Shown here: piece after piece, positions 1-10,564 of the stretch | Layout of the letters: every line of letters begins with the position of its first letter | Numbering within the stretch: the stretch's first letter is position 1 | NCBI GenBank assembly: GCA_026260175.1 | Contig: JAKCWW010000545.1 | Coordinates: 38,192 to 102,191, forward strand | Length of the DNA stretch: 64,000 nt | From: Reticulitermes lucifugus | Taxonomy: Eukaryota > Arthropoda > Insecta > Blattodea > Rhinotermitidae | Direction of reading: 5' to 3' | Program-made: the position numbers and the translations under genes | The notes under the pieces: model-generated | Database searches by the model: none | Seen by the model: only the letters and a program-made list of their open reading frames with translations | What the model was told of the DNA's origin: nothing

Positions 1-576
1 AAAAAAGGAAGGTTTGAGTATTGAAGAAAAAATTAAAGTGATAAGAGAAGTAGAAAATGAGGAGGAAAAAAGAAAGCTGAGGTGTGTCGGGAATTTGGTC
101 TCTTAAATTCTACGATCCAAATGATTTGTAAAAAGAGATCCATAACTATTAGTGCGTTTGAACGGAAAGGATGGAGAATAAAGCGATTTCGAAAGCATGA
201 AAGAAGTGACGTCGACGAGGCACTGCTTAAGTGGTTTTAGCAACAGAGAAGTGACAGTGTCTCAGTGACCAGTCCTCTTGTCATGATAACGTTTGTTCTT
301 CCTAAATTTTAAATATGAGTTAATGTATTTTTTAGCGTAAGCCTGTATGGAAATTTACAATTATGTAACTGTAAGTTGTATTCTTTCTAAATTTTAATTG
401 TAATTTAATTTTAAAATAAAGCATAGCGTAAATATTTAAGTAATATGCTACAGGCCTGTATTATTTCTTAAAATAGTTTTCCTTCACTTTTACCTTAAAC
501 CTCACTAAGAGAAACACTCGTTTTAACGACACAATTTATTCGGCCCCTTTGATGACGTTATAACCGAGTTATACTG
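1..576 (+). mobile_element. Tigger/pogo DNA transposon relic, 3' end present
   Basis: An internally deleted pogo-superfamily element runs off the left edge of the window. Its coding part covers only the N-terminal DNA-binding region (2-285). An AT-rich tail with an aataaa signal near 414 follows. The right end, read on the minus strand, starts CAGTATAACTCGGTTATAAC, which is the usual shape of a pogo/Tigger terminal inverted repeat starting CAG. The left end lies outside the window. The catalytic DDE part is missing, so this copy is non-autonomous. The family call rests on the reading frame and the terminus together. Confidence 0.7.
2..285 (+). pseudogene. Tigger-type transposase, N-terminal CENP-B-like fragment
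   Basis: The first part reads GLSIEEKIKVIREVENEEEK and then shifts frame near base 77 into AEVCREFGLLNSTIQMICKK, followed by SAFERKGWRIKRFRKHERSD and DEALLKWF, a TAG stop at 238-240, and QQRSDSVSVTSPLVM. This is the helix-turn-helix pair of CENP-B/Tigger transposases (family knowledge): the first helix block has the EEKIKVIREVE motif and the second block has the ALLKWF..QQR motif. One frameshift and one internal stop show that it is dead. No DDE catalytic domain follows; the reading frame simply runs into AT-rich sequence. The start codon, if any, lies left of the window. Confidence 0.75.
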
Positions 577-1124
577 TTTTTTATATATTGTATCTAATTC
601 CAACTAATAGCACTTGTTGTGACAAGTTTTGTGCTTGTTTGTACGAGCCAGATGAAGCGGGAGGTAAGTACAAAAAATGCAGAAAGTGGGAAGCCTAAAG
701 TATCAACTTCCCCTCCATCTACACAAGTACGCGTAACACTTTACGTGATGTTGGTATAATGATTATGCTTTCTTACACGATTTATCGGCGACTTTTGCAT
801 TATCCTTATCTACTCTACGGTTCTGTTACCAGGAGTCTTTTTTTTATTTTGCTATATTGCACTTGGTACGAGTCCCACTACTGGTACTATTCTTGTGTTC
901 TGTGATTCCGTTTTGGGGTGCTCTTCTTACATCTGTCATGTTTCCTTTCAAATACACGGGGGCACGAGCAGCAAATGTTTGAATCAAACAAATAAGAAAC
1001 CCAATCCTGGTCAACCCCAGCATTCTAGTGGCTAGCCTAATAACTTATTTAAATAATTCCGGGTGTGAATCCAGTTGTCCCTACTACTCTTGAAATGAGA
1101 AGCAATAGTAATCTATAACACCAA
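577..1124. other. Unassigned AT-rich sequence
   Basis: I see no open frame with a recognisable domain here. A gggaggtaagtac string at 659-671 looks like a splice donor, but no coding exon can be read before it. Confidence 0.4.
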
Positions 1125-1175
1125 CCAATGCCTGAAGAAGGGACTAGAGCTAATTGCGGAAACGTCGTGTGTAAG
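1125..1175 (+). ncRNA. Decayed hammerhead-like motif
   Basis: CTGAAGA at 1132-1138 is followed 20 bases later by GAAAC at 1159-1163, the spacing of a hammerhead core. The present stem II barely pairs: AGGGA on one side faces TTGCG on the other, where TTCCC would be expected. It looks like a mutated member of the PLE-associated ribozyme class seen elsewhere in the window. No PLE protein is readable around it. Confidence 0.35.
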
Positions 1176-2935
1176 AACTATAGGCTCAGGTCAGACGAAG
1201 CACAATGTGTAACACGGAAATTGTAAAGTCGTTTGTACCATGATTAACAGCATTAATTTAGGTTTTCACAGAATGGGCATACACAACTAAACAATTATTT
1301 CTACCTCTCGAGTTTCTAACGTTAGACCTACAAATGTAGTGCAATATTCTTGTGTTATTCTTAGCCAAATACAAAAACAAATGGACTTAAATTATGCACT
1401 ACACTTACTTCTTTACATTAAATTCGGTCAATGACCAAGCACTGCAATTATTAAGTTCAAACGTTTTGACGCGTCATATTGTGAACAAGCAGAGCGCAGA
1501 AAATTAGAACGTCGAAACGCCGAATCCACTTCTTTCAAGATCCTTTCCGTATGACAATTCATACTATAATCTGGATGTGTTCACAATCTTTCACCACACC
1601 CAGCTGCTATAGCTTAAGCATTTTCACCATAAAATAAGAAAAATAGTCTCCTATTATCACATGGTCATTAGTACAAAACACTAGCGGACCTTTAATACTT
1701 ACCAAACATATGTTTCTAACACTATGTCAGGTTCTGGCAATGAAATTTATACACATTCGACGATCCTTCACGTACGGACCTTAAAAATTTAAAATTTTGG
1801 TGAACTCAGTCATAAGGAAAGAAGGAACGAAGAAAGAAAGAAAGAAGAAAGAAAGAAGTGAAAAACTTTCGCTTAAGACATTTTATAAAACAAATAATTT
1901 GCTTAGACTTTACACCTGTCCCCGTCTGTCGCTCCTGAATCGCCATTTCATCTCCTGTTCAAGACCGATTACTTACCTTGCTTGTTGCTCATCTGTTACT
2001 ATATTTATCACACTATTTATTTTTTTGACTGGATCCAAATTCACATTTTATTTGGTAATTTTGTGTCAGTCGGTCACCGGAGATGCCCATACCACATTAA
2101 CTTTTGTTCCAGGCATACCACTGGAACAAAGCTTGGAAAATTTCTTATAATATACTAGAGGGCAAGTCCAGCTAATAATTCAACAGGAAGTCTGTTAGAG
2201 AAGAAAGTATGTACACATCGCTGCCTCCATCTGTCAGACTCGAATAGTAACTACGTCCTGTGTGAGCGAACAACTTACACACTTAGCCAATCACAAACTT
2301 TCCTCTGTTATGTATATGTTTTTTAAATATCTTCAAATTTTGATGCCGACATGTATTTGAATAAATTTAAAAGATACAGGGTTGTCACGTGATGGAGCGT
2401 AGAACCAGTGTAAACAGTGAACTACTGTGGGTTGCCTGACTATACAAACATGTTCGCACCGCCATAATACGAAACCCCACATTTCAAGCAGACACACGGA
2501 ATCGTCCCCAGATCATTGCCCACATGCCGTCATTTCTAAATACCTGCGAATCTCACTCTCCGCGCTTATTAGAGCCTATTTCAATGCTGTGTTACGACAT
2601 AAATCTCTAATATGGAGTGACAGACAGATTGCTTGTTGATAGAACCATAAAATCATGATATAATGGCATTAGAGCCACGTAATTGCAAATTTCGAGCCAA
2701 ATGCCACCATGAATGCTGAATGGGCTGTTTAAGATAACAGTTATCTGACAATTTCTCACGTCAGTGAATAGGCATGGGAAGCCGCTGGCCATTAGGAAGC
2801 TGCAAAAAGTTAGAGACTTTTCGGATAAGTTCAGGACTGTGGAAATGTAAGTACATTTCGCATAAATTGACAGCACTAATTTCTTGAAAGATTTGAGTTT
2901 CTTACGTCTGTAAATATGAAGAGTATGGTCCTCTT
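1176..2935. other. Unassigned sequence with a GAAA-rich microsatellite
   Basis: A degenerate (GAAA)n tract occupies about 1815-1860. Otherwise I see only short chance frames and no recognised element. Confidence 0.4.
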
Positions 2936-3400
2936 GATTTTGAAGCTATGTGGTTTGTTTCAGAGGAATCTGCTACCTCAATCTTATCCTGAAGATAGAA
3001 GCAGTCCTGTCATCTGGGATATGACACCGTACTGTTTGTTTCAGAGAAATCTGTTACCTCCGTCTCACTCTAAAGATTGAAGCTGGACGGTTCTGGGATT
3101 TGAAGCTATGTAGTTTAATTCAGAGAAAACTGCTGCTTCAATCTTTCCTTGGAGGTAGAGGCATGACGGCTTCTGGGATGTGACACTATGTGGTGTGTTT
3201 CTGAGAAACTTTATGTTGAAGACAGGGTCACTTCTGTCGCCTGGGATTTGGAACCGTGCAGCTTTATTCACAGAAATTTGCTATCTCCTTCTACCCTGAA
3301 GATAGAGGCAGTCCTGTCGTCTGGGATATGAAAAAGTGTAGTTTCAGAGAAATCTGTTATCTCCATCTCAATCTGAGGACAGATGCAGTGCTGTGCTCCA
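2936..3400. repeat. Degenerate tandem array, unit about 80 bp, six copies
   Basis: Six head-to-tail units each end in a variant of TCTGGGATATGA and contain TTTCAGAGAAATCTG followed by a copy of CTGAAGATAGAGGCAG. Units start near 2942, 3022, 3101, 3181, 3249 and 3330; the fourth is shorter. Divergence between units is high, so the array is old. The TCTGGGATRTGAA phrase also occurs in the foldback at 8.49-8.65 kb, which suggests that the unit derives from a dispersed repeat that was amplified locally. Confidence 0.75.
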
Positions 3401-3414
3401 TATGCAGATGAAAT

Positions 3415-4645
3415 TATTGGAGAACACAAGTGTGGATTTCAACGTAACAAGTCTTCTATTAATTGTATATTTTGATTTCGTCAAATACTTGAGAAAAAAT
3501 GGGAATACAATGAGGCAGTGCATCAGCTATTTATAGATTTCAAGAAAGCCTGTGATTCACTTAGGAGGGAGGTCTTGTAAAATATTCTTTTTGAGTTTGT
3601 TATCCTCATGAAAGTAGTTAGGCTACCAAAAATGTGTCTAAATGAAACTTATAGTACAGTCTGGGTAGGCAAATATTTGTCTGGCACATTTACTATTAAG
3701 AATGGTTTGAAACAAGGAGATGCTTTATCGCCATTGCTTTTCAACTTTGCCTTACTATATGCCATTAGGAAGGTTCAGAAAAACCAGGAGGGCTTGAAAT
3801 TAAATGGTACACATCAGCTTCTAGTTTATGCTGTGATGTTAATATACTGGGCGGAAGCATACATACAATAAAAAAACAATTACACTCTAGCAGTTGCTAG
3901 TAAGACTGTTGGTCTAGAATTAAATCCTGAGAAAACTAAGTACATGGTGATGTTTCGGGATCAGAATGCATGACAAATTACAACATAAAGGTAGATAATA
4001 AACCCTTTAAAAGTGTGGAACAATTCAAATATTTGGGGAACAACTCTAAAGATTCGAAATTTCATTCATGAAGACATTAAGAGCAGACTGAAGTCAGGGA
4101 TTGCTTGCTGTCTTTTGGTGCAGAGTTTTTTGTCTTCCAGTTTACTATCCAAAAACATAAAGATTGATATACGGAACAATAATTTTGCCTGTTGTTTTGT
4201 ATGGGTGTGAAACTTGGTCGCTTACATTGAGGGAGGAACATAGGCTGAGGGTGTTCGAGAATAGGGTGCTGAGGAGGATATTTAGGCCTAAGAGGGACGA
4301 GGTGACAGGGGAATGGAGAAGAGTACATAAGGAGGAACTTAATGATCTGTACTCATCGCCAAATATTATTCGGGTGATCAAATTAAGATGAATGAGATGG
4401 GCTGGAAATGTGGCACATATGGGGGACAGGAGTGGTGGATACAGAGTTTTTGTGGAGAGACCCGAGGGAAGGAACCACTTGGAAGACCTAGCCGTAGATG
4501 GGAAAATATTATTAAATCGATCTCCAAGTAGTGGGATGGGGAGGCATGGACTGGATAGCTCTGGCTCGGGTTAGGGAAAGGTGGCGGGCTTCTGTGAACG
4601 TGGTACTAAACCTTCGGATTCCATAAAATGCGGGCAATTTTTTGA
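3415..4645 (+). pseudogene. Reverse transcriptase of a LINE, broken
   Basis: Read across several frameshifts and stops, the RT motifs appear in order: FIDFKKACDSLRRE (3533-3574, motif with the first catalytic Asp region), [18 protein letters not shown] (3702-3755, template-binding motif), then [13 protein letters not shown] where the catalytic YADD box has been destroyed by a frameshift. The 3' domain carries ILPVVLYGCETWSLTLREEH and the MRWAGNVAHMG motif (4391-4423). The same protein is read with fewer breaks at 59.99-60.55 kb. The loss of YADD makes this copy inactive. Confidence 0.8.
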
Positions 4646-4659
4646 CTAACTGAAGACCT

Positions 4660-4846
4660 CAAAGTAATCAATTTATTTACCAACTAAATGCACACTACTC
4701 TTCACATATGAATGTTGCATGTATAGCTCCGATATATTACGGTGCCAATGCACCATCCTCGGGGAGCACGTGATGTCAAGTTTAAAACCAATTATCAGTA
4801 AACAGGTCACTTTTTTATATTCACGGAATGAACAACTTTAAAATAG
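4660..4846. mobile_element. Nested 187-bp insertion with 10-bp target-site duplication
   Basis: The block interrupts LINE copy 1 and is flanked by identical CTGAAGACCT at 4650-4659 and 4847-4856. Removing the block and one duplication restores the 3' UTR order seen at 60.65-60.70 kb. I see no terminal inverted repeats, tRNA promoter boxes or open frame in it, so its class is unknown. Confidence 0.6.
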
Positions 4847-4890
4847 CTGAAGACCTGTTAGCTTTTCAAGAAGGACTCTGCTTTATGGAG

Positions 4891-4935
4891 TTAGTGAATT
4901 AGTGAGTGAGTGAGTGAGTTAGTTAGTTAGTTAGT
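4891..4935 (+). repeat. GTGA/GTTA tetranucleotide microsatellite
   Basis: Four-base units change from GTGA to GTTA along the tract. It directly follows the LINE copy 1 3' end and may be its tail. Confidence 0.7.
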
Positions 4936-5294
4936 AACCTGTATCAGTGTTTTATGCCTACTGTGGGCCATTCCCCAGAGCATAACGTGACCCCTGAGGC
5001 TGACCACTCATCTCATTCTTCTTTCAGTGCAGATGTTAAAAATATCCGAAGTCTTCGTTGTTCACCCCATCCCCTTCCACATGCCTTTATGGCGTAGTGT
5101 ACAGTGAAAGCATGAAGCAAAATAACTCACCTTATTCTGATATCTTGCACCTCTCAAACGAATGTTGATGGTAGTCTGCATTTGGATTGCATATTAAATG
5201 CTGCTACTTTTTTTTTTACTTATGATCCATAACAACCTACATCAACGCTACTGCATATAAAGACAATCGAGCTTTATTACGGGCTTTAACAAAA
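4936..5294. other. Unassigned sequence
   Basis: No recognised element or frame. Confidence 0.4.
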
Positions 5295-5370
5295 CATTTG
5301 CAGAAAGCAACTATAAACCTCGTCACGTCCGTTCTTCCGTACGTCCGCCCGTCCGTCCCTTCCTCCCTCT
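5295..5370 (+). repeat. Dispersed repeat with CCGT-rich core, copy 1
   Basis: CTATAAACCTCGTCACGTCC followed by degenerate CCGTCCGT matches a second site at 34310-34360 (CTATAAGCCTCGTCATGTCT then CCGTCTGT). The shared part is about 50 bp. Family unknown. Confidence 0.5.
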
Positions 5371-6180
5371 GTCCATACGGAGCAGCGCGCCTGCCACCAG
5401 ACGGATTTACATTAAGTTTATTTATTGGTGTTTATACTGAAATTTGTGGACATATTCCGATTTTGTTGAAAGTCTGTCACTAATAACAGGCACTTTGCAT
5501 GAGCACCTGCCAACTTTTACAAACCATGTGAAGCCGTTACTGGTCTTCGTAACCGAGGCTGTGTTCTCTGTGAGGCACAAGCTGATGCCGAGCTAATATT
5601 TGTCGATCTAAGTGTAACAATAGAGCCTCGTTATTATGGATCTTTACAATCGAGACAAACATTATTCTCTGTTTGGTAACCGCTGAGACCGAAGCAGCAG
5701 TTTCCGCTCTGAACTGAAAAATCAAGCATGACTGATTGTAAACATGCCCACTTAAAATATCTCGAAGTTCACGAGATATTGACTATTAATGACTGTAAAC
5801 CCGTTGCTATGATGCACAGAATTCTTATAATGAGTGTTAGGTAAAACGAGGAAAAACACATTTAAATTACTCGCGTTATCACTGTTTTTCGTGAAACATC
5901 GTGAATTTAAAATCGAAGAGAAATACCCTTGGAAAACTTGCTATTTTACCGATTTACACGACAATAGCAGTTGCTCAGTGGCATTTCATGGGGATTTCTA
6001 TACCAAATTTCGCCTAAATCAGTGAAGAAATATTGAAAGCTTGGGTAGAAGTCCACTTACAACAATGACTGATGAATAACTACCGCTGAGTAGGCTTTCA
6101 TTAAGCTGAAATCTCCCAGACAACGTTTTGTAAATTACTCCACCAGTTTTCATGAAAACCTGACAAACGGTTATTCGCTA
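5371..6180. other. Unassigned sequence
   Basis: Short chance frames only; no element boundaries seen. Confidence 0.4.
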
Positions 6181-6181
6181 A

Positions 6182-6436
6182 TTCGCTGAACGTGTGTGGC
6201 TGGCGTATGTCGGCCCATACAAGGTGGTCCACGGCGGCGATAAGACCTACGCGATCGAGGTTCAAAGTATAACAACAATATTCTCCGTCGACCGCCTGAA
6301 TCCGGCGTACGTCATCCATTCCGACATCAAAGCCGCTTCTCCACCAGCCACTCCCTGCGGTACTACGTCTCGTTTCGGACGGCGTGTACGATTCCCGAAT
6401 ATCTCGGGTTGCAGAGGTTTAAGCGGCGGGGTTGCA
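6182..6436 (+). pseudogene. Ty3/gypsy-type integrase C-terminal tail
   Basis: The frame reads AYVGPYKVVHGGDKTYAIEV, then SVDRLNPAYVIHSD, then GRRVRFPN and LSGGVAW. This matches the chromodomain-like end of gypsy Pol (GPYKV...TVSVDRLKPAY) followed by the short basic tail found in insect gypsy elements (family knowledge). The rest of Pol is absent upstream: sequence before 6180 is unrelated, so only the last 80 or so codons remain. About 260 bases of non-coding sequence follow (6437-6700), which could be a 3' LTR, but no second LTR is present to confirm this. Confidence 0.7.
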
Positions 6437-6700
6437 TGGCGAAGGCCACTGATTAGCGCACCTGGCCAGCCGGGATAACTACAGCCCGAGCACCACAACC
6501 GCATGACATCTGACACCCGACAGAACACCTGGCAATACAAGTAAGAACTGCACGGGAAGCAGTTCACTGTAAGACTCGATACAGACTGGCAGCAAGCACG
6601 CGGCCTGCCGAAGAAATTGTACGTAAAGATATAAATAACTGTAGTGTGCATATACAGTACAACGTACGTGTGTGTTTGGTAATTTATATCCATGCCACCA
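6437..6700 (+). other. Possible 3' LTR of the gypsy fragment
   Basis: This lies directly after the Pol tail and could start TG near 6432 and end CA near 6699. Without a second LTR this is only positional inference. Confidence 0.25.
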
Positions 6701-6781
6701 CAAACTTATTCAGATCGCCAGTGCTTGACATTTTCGATAGATATTAATCCAACTTGCGTATTTCAACAGATTTGAAAAAAG

Positions 6782-6866
6782 TGCCCGATATAAATATAAT
6801 ATAATAATATATAAATATAATATAATAATAAATATATATAATATAAAATAATAAATATAATAATAC
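6782..6866. repeat. AT-rich low-complexity tract
   Basis: Degenerate TATAAA/ATAATA repeats immediately upstream of the SINE-B copy; it may represent its insertion site. Confidence 0.7.
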
Positions 6867-6869
6867 GTA

Positions 6870-7128
6870 GAGGGGTACGCGGTGGCGCAGTTGGTTGAGG
6901 CCCTGCGCTACAAACCGGAACGTCGCGGGTTCGATTCCCNNNNNNNNNNNNNNNNNNNNNNNNNNNNNNNNNNNNNNNNNNNNNNNNNNNNNNNNNNNNN
7001 NNNNNNNNNNNNNNNNNNNNNCTGACAACCTTACCACCTTCATGTGCCGATTGTCTAAAAAATCTGGAAGCCTCAACCTCCTGGGACCCTAAGAGCCTGT
7101 CAAGGCCTGTAATGAGATTGCTTTTACA
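6870..7128 (+). mobile_element. SINE-B copy 1 (tRNA-derived), interrupted by an assembly gap
   Basis: The head has a pol III A box, GGTGGCGCAGTTGGTTGAGG at 6881-6900, and a B box, CGGGTTCGATTCCC at 6926-6939. The body phrase ACCACCTTCATGTG-CGATTGTCT and the tail AGCCTCAACCTCCTGG match copies at 41.53-41.81 kb (minus) and 56.79-57.06 kb. An 82-base N-gap (6940-7021) begins at the last base of the B box. The other copies hold roughly 105-120 bases at this place, so the gap size is probably an underestimate. This is not a tRNA gene: no acceptor or anticodon stem is conserved. Confidence 0.85.
6940..7021. other. Assembly gap (82 N)
   Basis: Unknown bases inside SINE-B copy 1. Confidence 0.95.
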
Positions 7129-7129
7129 T

Positions 7130-7983
7130 ACGTAGAAGTAAATAGTTTCCATGCAATGTAACATCCATATTCTTGAGTAATTTTATTAACTCTAGATTTG
7201 AATTTTCAAGAAATGTACATCGAAATAAGTGTTTTATGTATGGTTCATTTAACAACTCTGAAAGTAGCACCGGTTATATAAAATTTATAATTCATTAGAA
7301 AGATGAGGCCTTCAAGATTAAAGCGTAGAATATTGGGAAAATATTCTACACACTGAAGAGCACGTTGTCACCCTACTACAAAAATCAAGTAAACGTGAAA
7401 AATAGAGTAATCGCTTGAGTTCACGTGGCCTGCGGACGCCAGGTTATGAATCCCAATAACAATAAAATGCGTTGTAGTCTGTCGCACTTGTACCGATACA
7501 AGGAGGTTTGAACTGAAGGAGAGATACAGAGGATATTGCAAGTAACAGCACGGGAGTTACTCAGTGTTATTCCGCTATGGACTCGACTCGCGATCTAAAA
7601 CCCTTTTATACGCGACCTCCCTGAAAAGCTGCAAAAATCCTAGCGAGGCGTCTCTACTGGACCAAACTCCTGGCAATAAATGTCAGTTTGGTCTGAAAGT
7701 TTAGAGGGGTAAACGACCGCTCTCACCACGTTCACGCTCAACACTCACGTCTGGTACAGTTTGAACAATCGAGCTGCCTATCCCCCAGATTCCACCTCTT
7801 TCACATCAATGACTGTGACATTGAACCGGCACTACTAAGCGTTTCGTAAGTGTAAGTTCCAACACTGTGTTTTGCGCACTCAGGGTAGAAGAATCAAGGA
7901 CAAGAAAATTGCACTAGCTTTGAGATTCTCATAGTGGTTTTGCTGAATATTCACGTCTTTTGGAATGCTACGCTGTGTCGATC
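7130..7983. other. Unassigned sequence
   Basis: No recognised element or frame. Confidence 0.4.
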
Positions 7984-8063
7984 GGTAAATAGTTACCTAC
8001 GTTTCGGTTTTGTCCCGAATATGAAGGCACTAAGATCTTTCGAAACGTCAATAACTGTTTACC
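7984..8063. repeat. Imperfect inverted repeat, PLE-like terminal motif
   Basis: GGTAAATAGTTACCTACGTTTCG (7984-8006, first part GGTAAATAGTTACC) is mirrored by CGAAACGTCAATAACTG plus TTTACC at 8041-8063, with about 34 bases between. The CGAAACG block at the inner edge of each arm is the phrase that ends hammerhead cores elsewhere here, but no CUGANGA can be read, so any ribozyme is decayed. Confidence 0.4.
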
Positions 8064-8236
8064 AACTGACATACTCGTAGTATAACCTCACAAAGAATTT
8101 GAATCCTTAGAAATATTTTTTCTCTGTTAGAGTTGTTGCTGTAATAAAACAACGAAATTCAGATGGTGAATGAGCTGACACATTTCAGTGGGTACAGTGA
8201 TTACCTACACTAACGACTGGAAGACTGAATAATCTG
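8064..8236. other. Unassigned sequence
   Basis: No recognised element. Confidence 0.4.
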
Positions 8237-8420
8237 GGTTAGTTTCCTGGCAGGAGCAAGAGACATTTTTCTACTCCAAAGCTCTGACATCGACACTGGG
8301 GCCCACCCAGCCTTTCATTCAGTGGGTACCAATGGCTGTCAACAGCGGGTGTAAGGCCGGTGGAACATGAAGCTGACCATTTACAACCACCTAGTTGTTG
8401 TGCCGAAGTTAACAATGCGC
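8237..8420 (+). mobile_element. SINE-A, 5'-truncated copy
   Basis: It starts at TTTCCTGGCAGGAGCAAGAG, just after where the B box would be. It continues with the family's CCCACCCAGCC-TT-ATT-AGTG and GCCGG blocks and TGTGCCGAAGTTAA near its end. Compare the fuller copies at 9.37, 13.50, 18.30 and 52.56 kb. Confidence 0.6.
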
Positions 8421-8489
8421 GGAGCTGCGTCTCCACTCTCTCAAATAGCTTGCTGGCTTGGTGTTTGTTTACAGACACACGAGGATTCC

Positions 8490-8645
8490 GGTCTTCTGGG
8501 ATATGAACTGCGTAGCTGCGTGATTCCCGACGTTTCCAAAGGGATATGCAGCCTTTAATCGTCAGGGGTTCACGGTCCCTTCCTTCGAAAATTCGGGAAT
8601 CATCCATGCAGCGACGCAACTTCACATCCCAGAAAACTGGAATTG
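8490..8645. repeat. Foldback of a dispersed insect repeat
   Basis: The plus strand from 8490 (TCTTCTGGGATATGAACTGC, then GATTCCCGACGTTTC) resembles the minus strand of 8580-8645 (TTTTCTGGGATGTGAAGTTG, then GATTCCCGAATTTTCG). The two are arms of an inverted repeat about 58 bp each with roughly 35 bases between. On the minus strand a degenerate frame through 8500-8830 (FEVFTAVYS, IPVFWDVKLRRC) is a pattern I associate with abundant insect interspersed repeats; I do not regard it as a host gene. Confidence 0.5.
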
Positions 8646-8839
8646 TCGAATACACAGCTGTGAATACTTCAAAACTTGAACACCTGGAAATAACTTTTAT
8701 GATGTACAAACTGAAATTCTCACAGCGGTGACCATTAAGTCTACTGAGATGTGACGCCGTGAAGTCTAGTCGAAACTTATGGACTTGGTAGATCATACTA
8801 CCTCTATCTTGTACCTTGAAGTTGGAGGTAGCAGGCACT

Positions 8840-9366
8840 TTTAAAACGTTGGTAAATTCGTACCAGTCTACACGGTGTCACGTCCTGGATCACGGTAACC
8901 TTAAAGAAGCTCAATTAATGTGGGAGTGTCGACTGTGTCAACTGGTCACACTCAGCAAAGGCGGATGCTGGGTCGTGTGATAAATGTGGGCGATTAAGGG
9001 ACAGCGAGAAAGAAGTACAGGCACTATAGAAAGCCGTCGTGATGCATTTAAAACACTGTCTCGGCACTCGCTTGCAAGACTTGAGGAAAGCCACGTAAAC
9101 CAATTGTGTCAGCAGGAACCGTCTTCAAGTCAGAGACGTGATTATCATGTTTAACTTTATATTAGGTCGCTTTAAAAAAAAAGGACTGCGTTAAGAGGAT
9201 GGAGCTTGTCGTTCAAGGATATTGTAATCCAAACTGATAAACAGTTTCACTATTACCCTCTATGAATTAGAAGACAGAGCTTAGGCTAATTAGACCAGTT
9301 AATAGAACAAGGGTAAGTAATACTATTATTCCTAAATTCCTTTATGTGTTTAGAGCCGAGAGATCT
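8840..9366. other. Unassigned sequence
   Basis: No recognised element or frame. Confidence 0.4.
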
Positions 9367-9605
9367 CAACCGGTATAGTGACTAGGCTTTGGGCTGGACA
9401 AACGGGAAATAGTGTCCGATTCCTGCCAGAAGCAAGAGATTGTCTGCACTTAGAAATCGTCCAGTCAGGCTCTGTAGCTAACCGAGGCTTCTGTGTAATG
9501 GATACCGGAGGCGCTTTTCTGGAGGCAAAGCAGTCGGGAAGTGAGGTAAGCCACTCAGCTACATCTCGTGCAAGGGCTAAGAATGAATGGCGATATGCAT
9601 CCACT
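9367..9605 (+). mobile_element. SINE-A copy
   Basis: The head reads GGTATAGTGACTAGG with a B-box-like GTCCGATTCCTGCCAG at 9414-9429. The body has the CTCTGTAGC...GAGG-TTCT block and ends near TCGTGCAAGGGCTAAGAATG. The promoter boxes make it tRNA-derived; the cloverleaf is lost. Confidence 0.65.
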
Positions 9606-10564
9606 TCTCATTTCAGGCGTGCACAGGGACGAATTTACTTTTACTAAATTTGTTTATTGATGCTGTGTCAACTGGGCAAGTAATGTTATTTCGATAATAA
9701 ATTACACAAAGGTCGCAAATGAAAAGTAAATGATGCTGTCTGAGGGAACCCACGTGGCATATTTAAGGTAATGTAACGTAATGATGACTGCCCGAACGAA
9801 CTGGGGAAAACAACAAACATATAAGTTTATATGGTATCCCGGGTGATGCTCGATATGGGGGATTTCCCAAGCAGGAAGCAGGAATGCGAGCTATTACATT
9901 TGAACGAATAGTCAAAAAGTATAGGCTGGAAAGATGTCATGATCGCAAAGGAGTAGACATTGTATAAGCTATATAGTTGAGATAGGTCGTTTCGCGAAAA
10001 AGAGAGTGGAAATAATAGCAAATTAGGTACAAAGTATGAAGGGAAAGTCATGACAGACACGAGAGTATTTATTTAAGGGAGAGAGTGTGAGAAAGAGCAT
10101 CTCTTACTATAAGATCACCAAACCTAACATGCTCGACCTTAGGTTAACAGTAATATAAAATGAAAACTTCGGAATGGTAAGAAATAGTGACTTGAGAGAG
10201 TAGCAACAAAATTTTGATATCCTGATAAACTCAAGGTGAGAAATTTTTATATCGTGATAAACCCTAGCAGAGAAAGACATAATTTACTGGCTTCCACGGC
10301 AGGGAATTTTATGCTGATGAGTTTTAATCGAGAGGGCTGCTTGAGAACTATTATACAGAAACTTGAAATTTGGGAACTACTTCGGCATTTACTTGAAATC
10401 AGAGAAAAACAGAGAAAACCTTTGAAGAGATATCCAGTCGCAGGACATCCGGGCATACACTGAATTCTAGTCAGCAGTTGTGCAAAAGAAGACTACAGAA
10501 TGTTCTTACGGGAGACAGGGTCTCTGGACCTAAACGAAACAAATATTAGCCCATGAATGATACT
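9606..10564. other. Unassigned sequence
   Basis: Purine-rich GAGAGAGTGTGAGAAAGAG at 10079-10097 is the only notable local feature. Confidence 0.4.

Larger units (their letters stand above)
3405..4890 (+). mobile_element. LINE copy 1 (5'-truncated, with nested insert)
   Basis: A non-LTR retrotransposon fragment begins within the reverse-transcriptase domain and runs to its 3' UTR. The 3' UTR phrase TCAAGAAGGACTCTGCT at 4867-4883 matches the equivalent phrase after the copy at 60.7 kb, fixing the element's 3' end near 4890. A 187-bp foreign block (4660-4846) splits the 3' UTR. A GTTA/GTGA tetranucleotide tract follows directly and may be the element's tail. Clade assignment is left open. Confidence 0.8.

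Noticed and set aside
6262-6693. 143-codon minus-strand frame
   Set aside because: Antisense shadow of the gypsy integrase tail, which has the recognisable motifs on the plus strand.
6870-6940. A tRNA gene at the SINE-B head
   Set aside because: Both promoter boxes are present, but acceptor and anticodon stems do not pair and the sequence continues into a repeated body.
6895-7164. Open frames running through the N-gap at 6.9-7.1 kb on both strands
   Set aside because: The apparent length comes from N being translated as X; the flanks are SINE-B sequence.
8239-8838. 199-codon minus-strand frame, the longest in the window
   Set aside because: It spans a SINE-A copy and a foldback of a dispersed repeat; it contains no domain and its segments recur as repeats.
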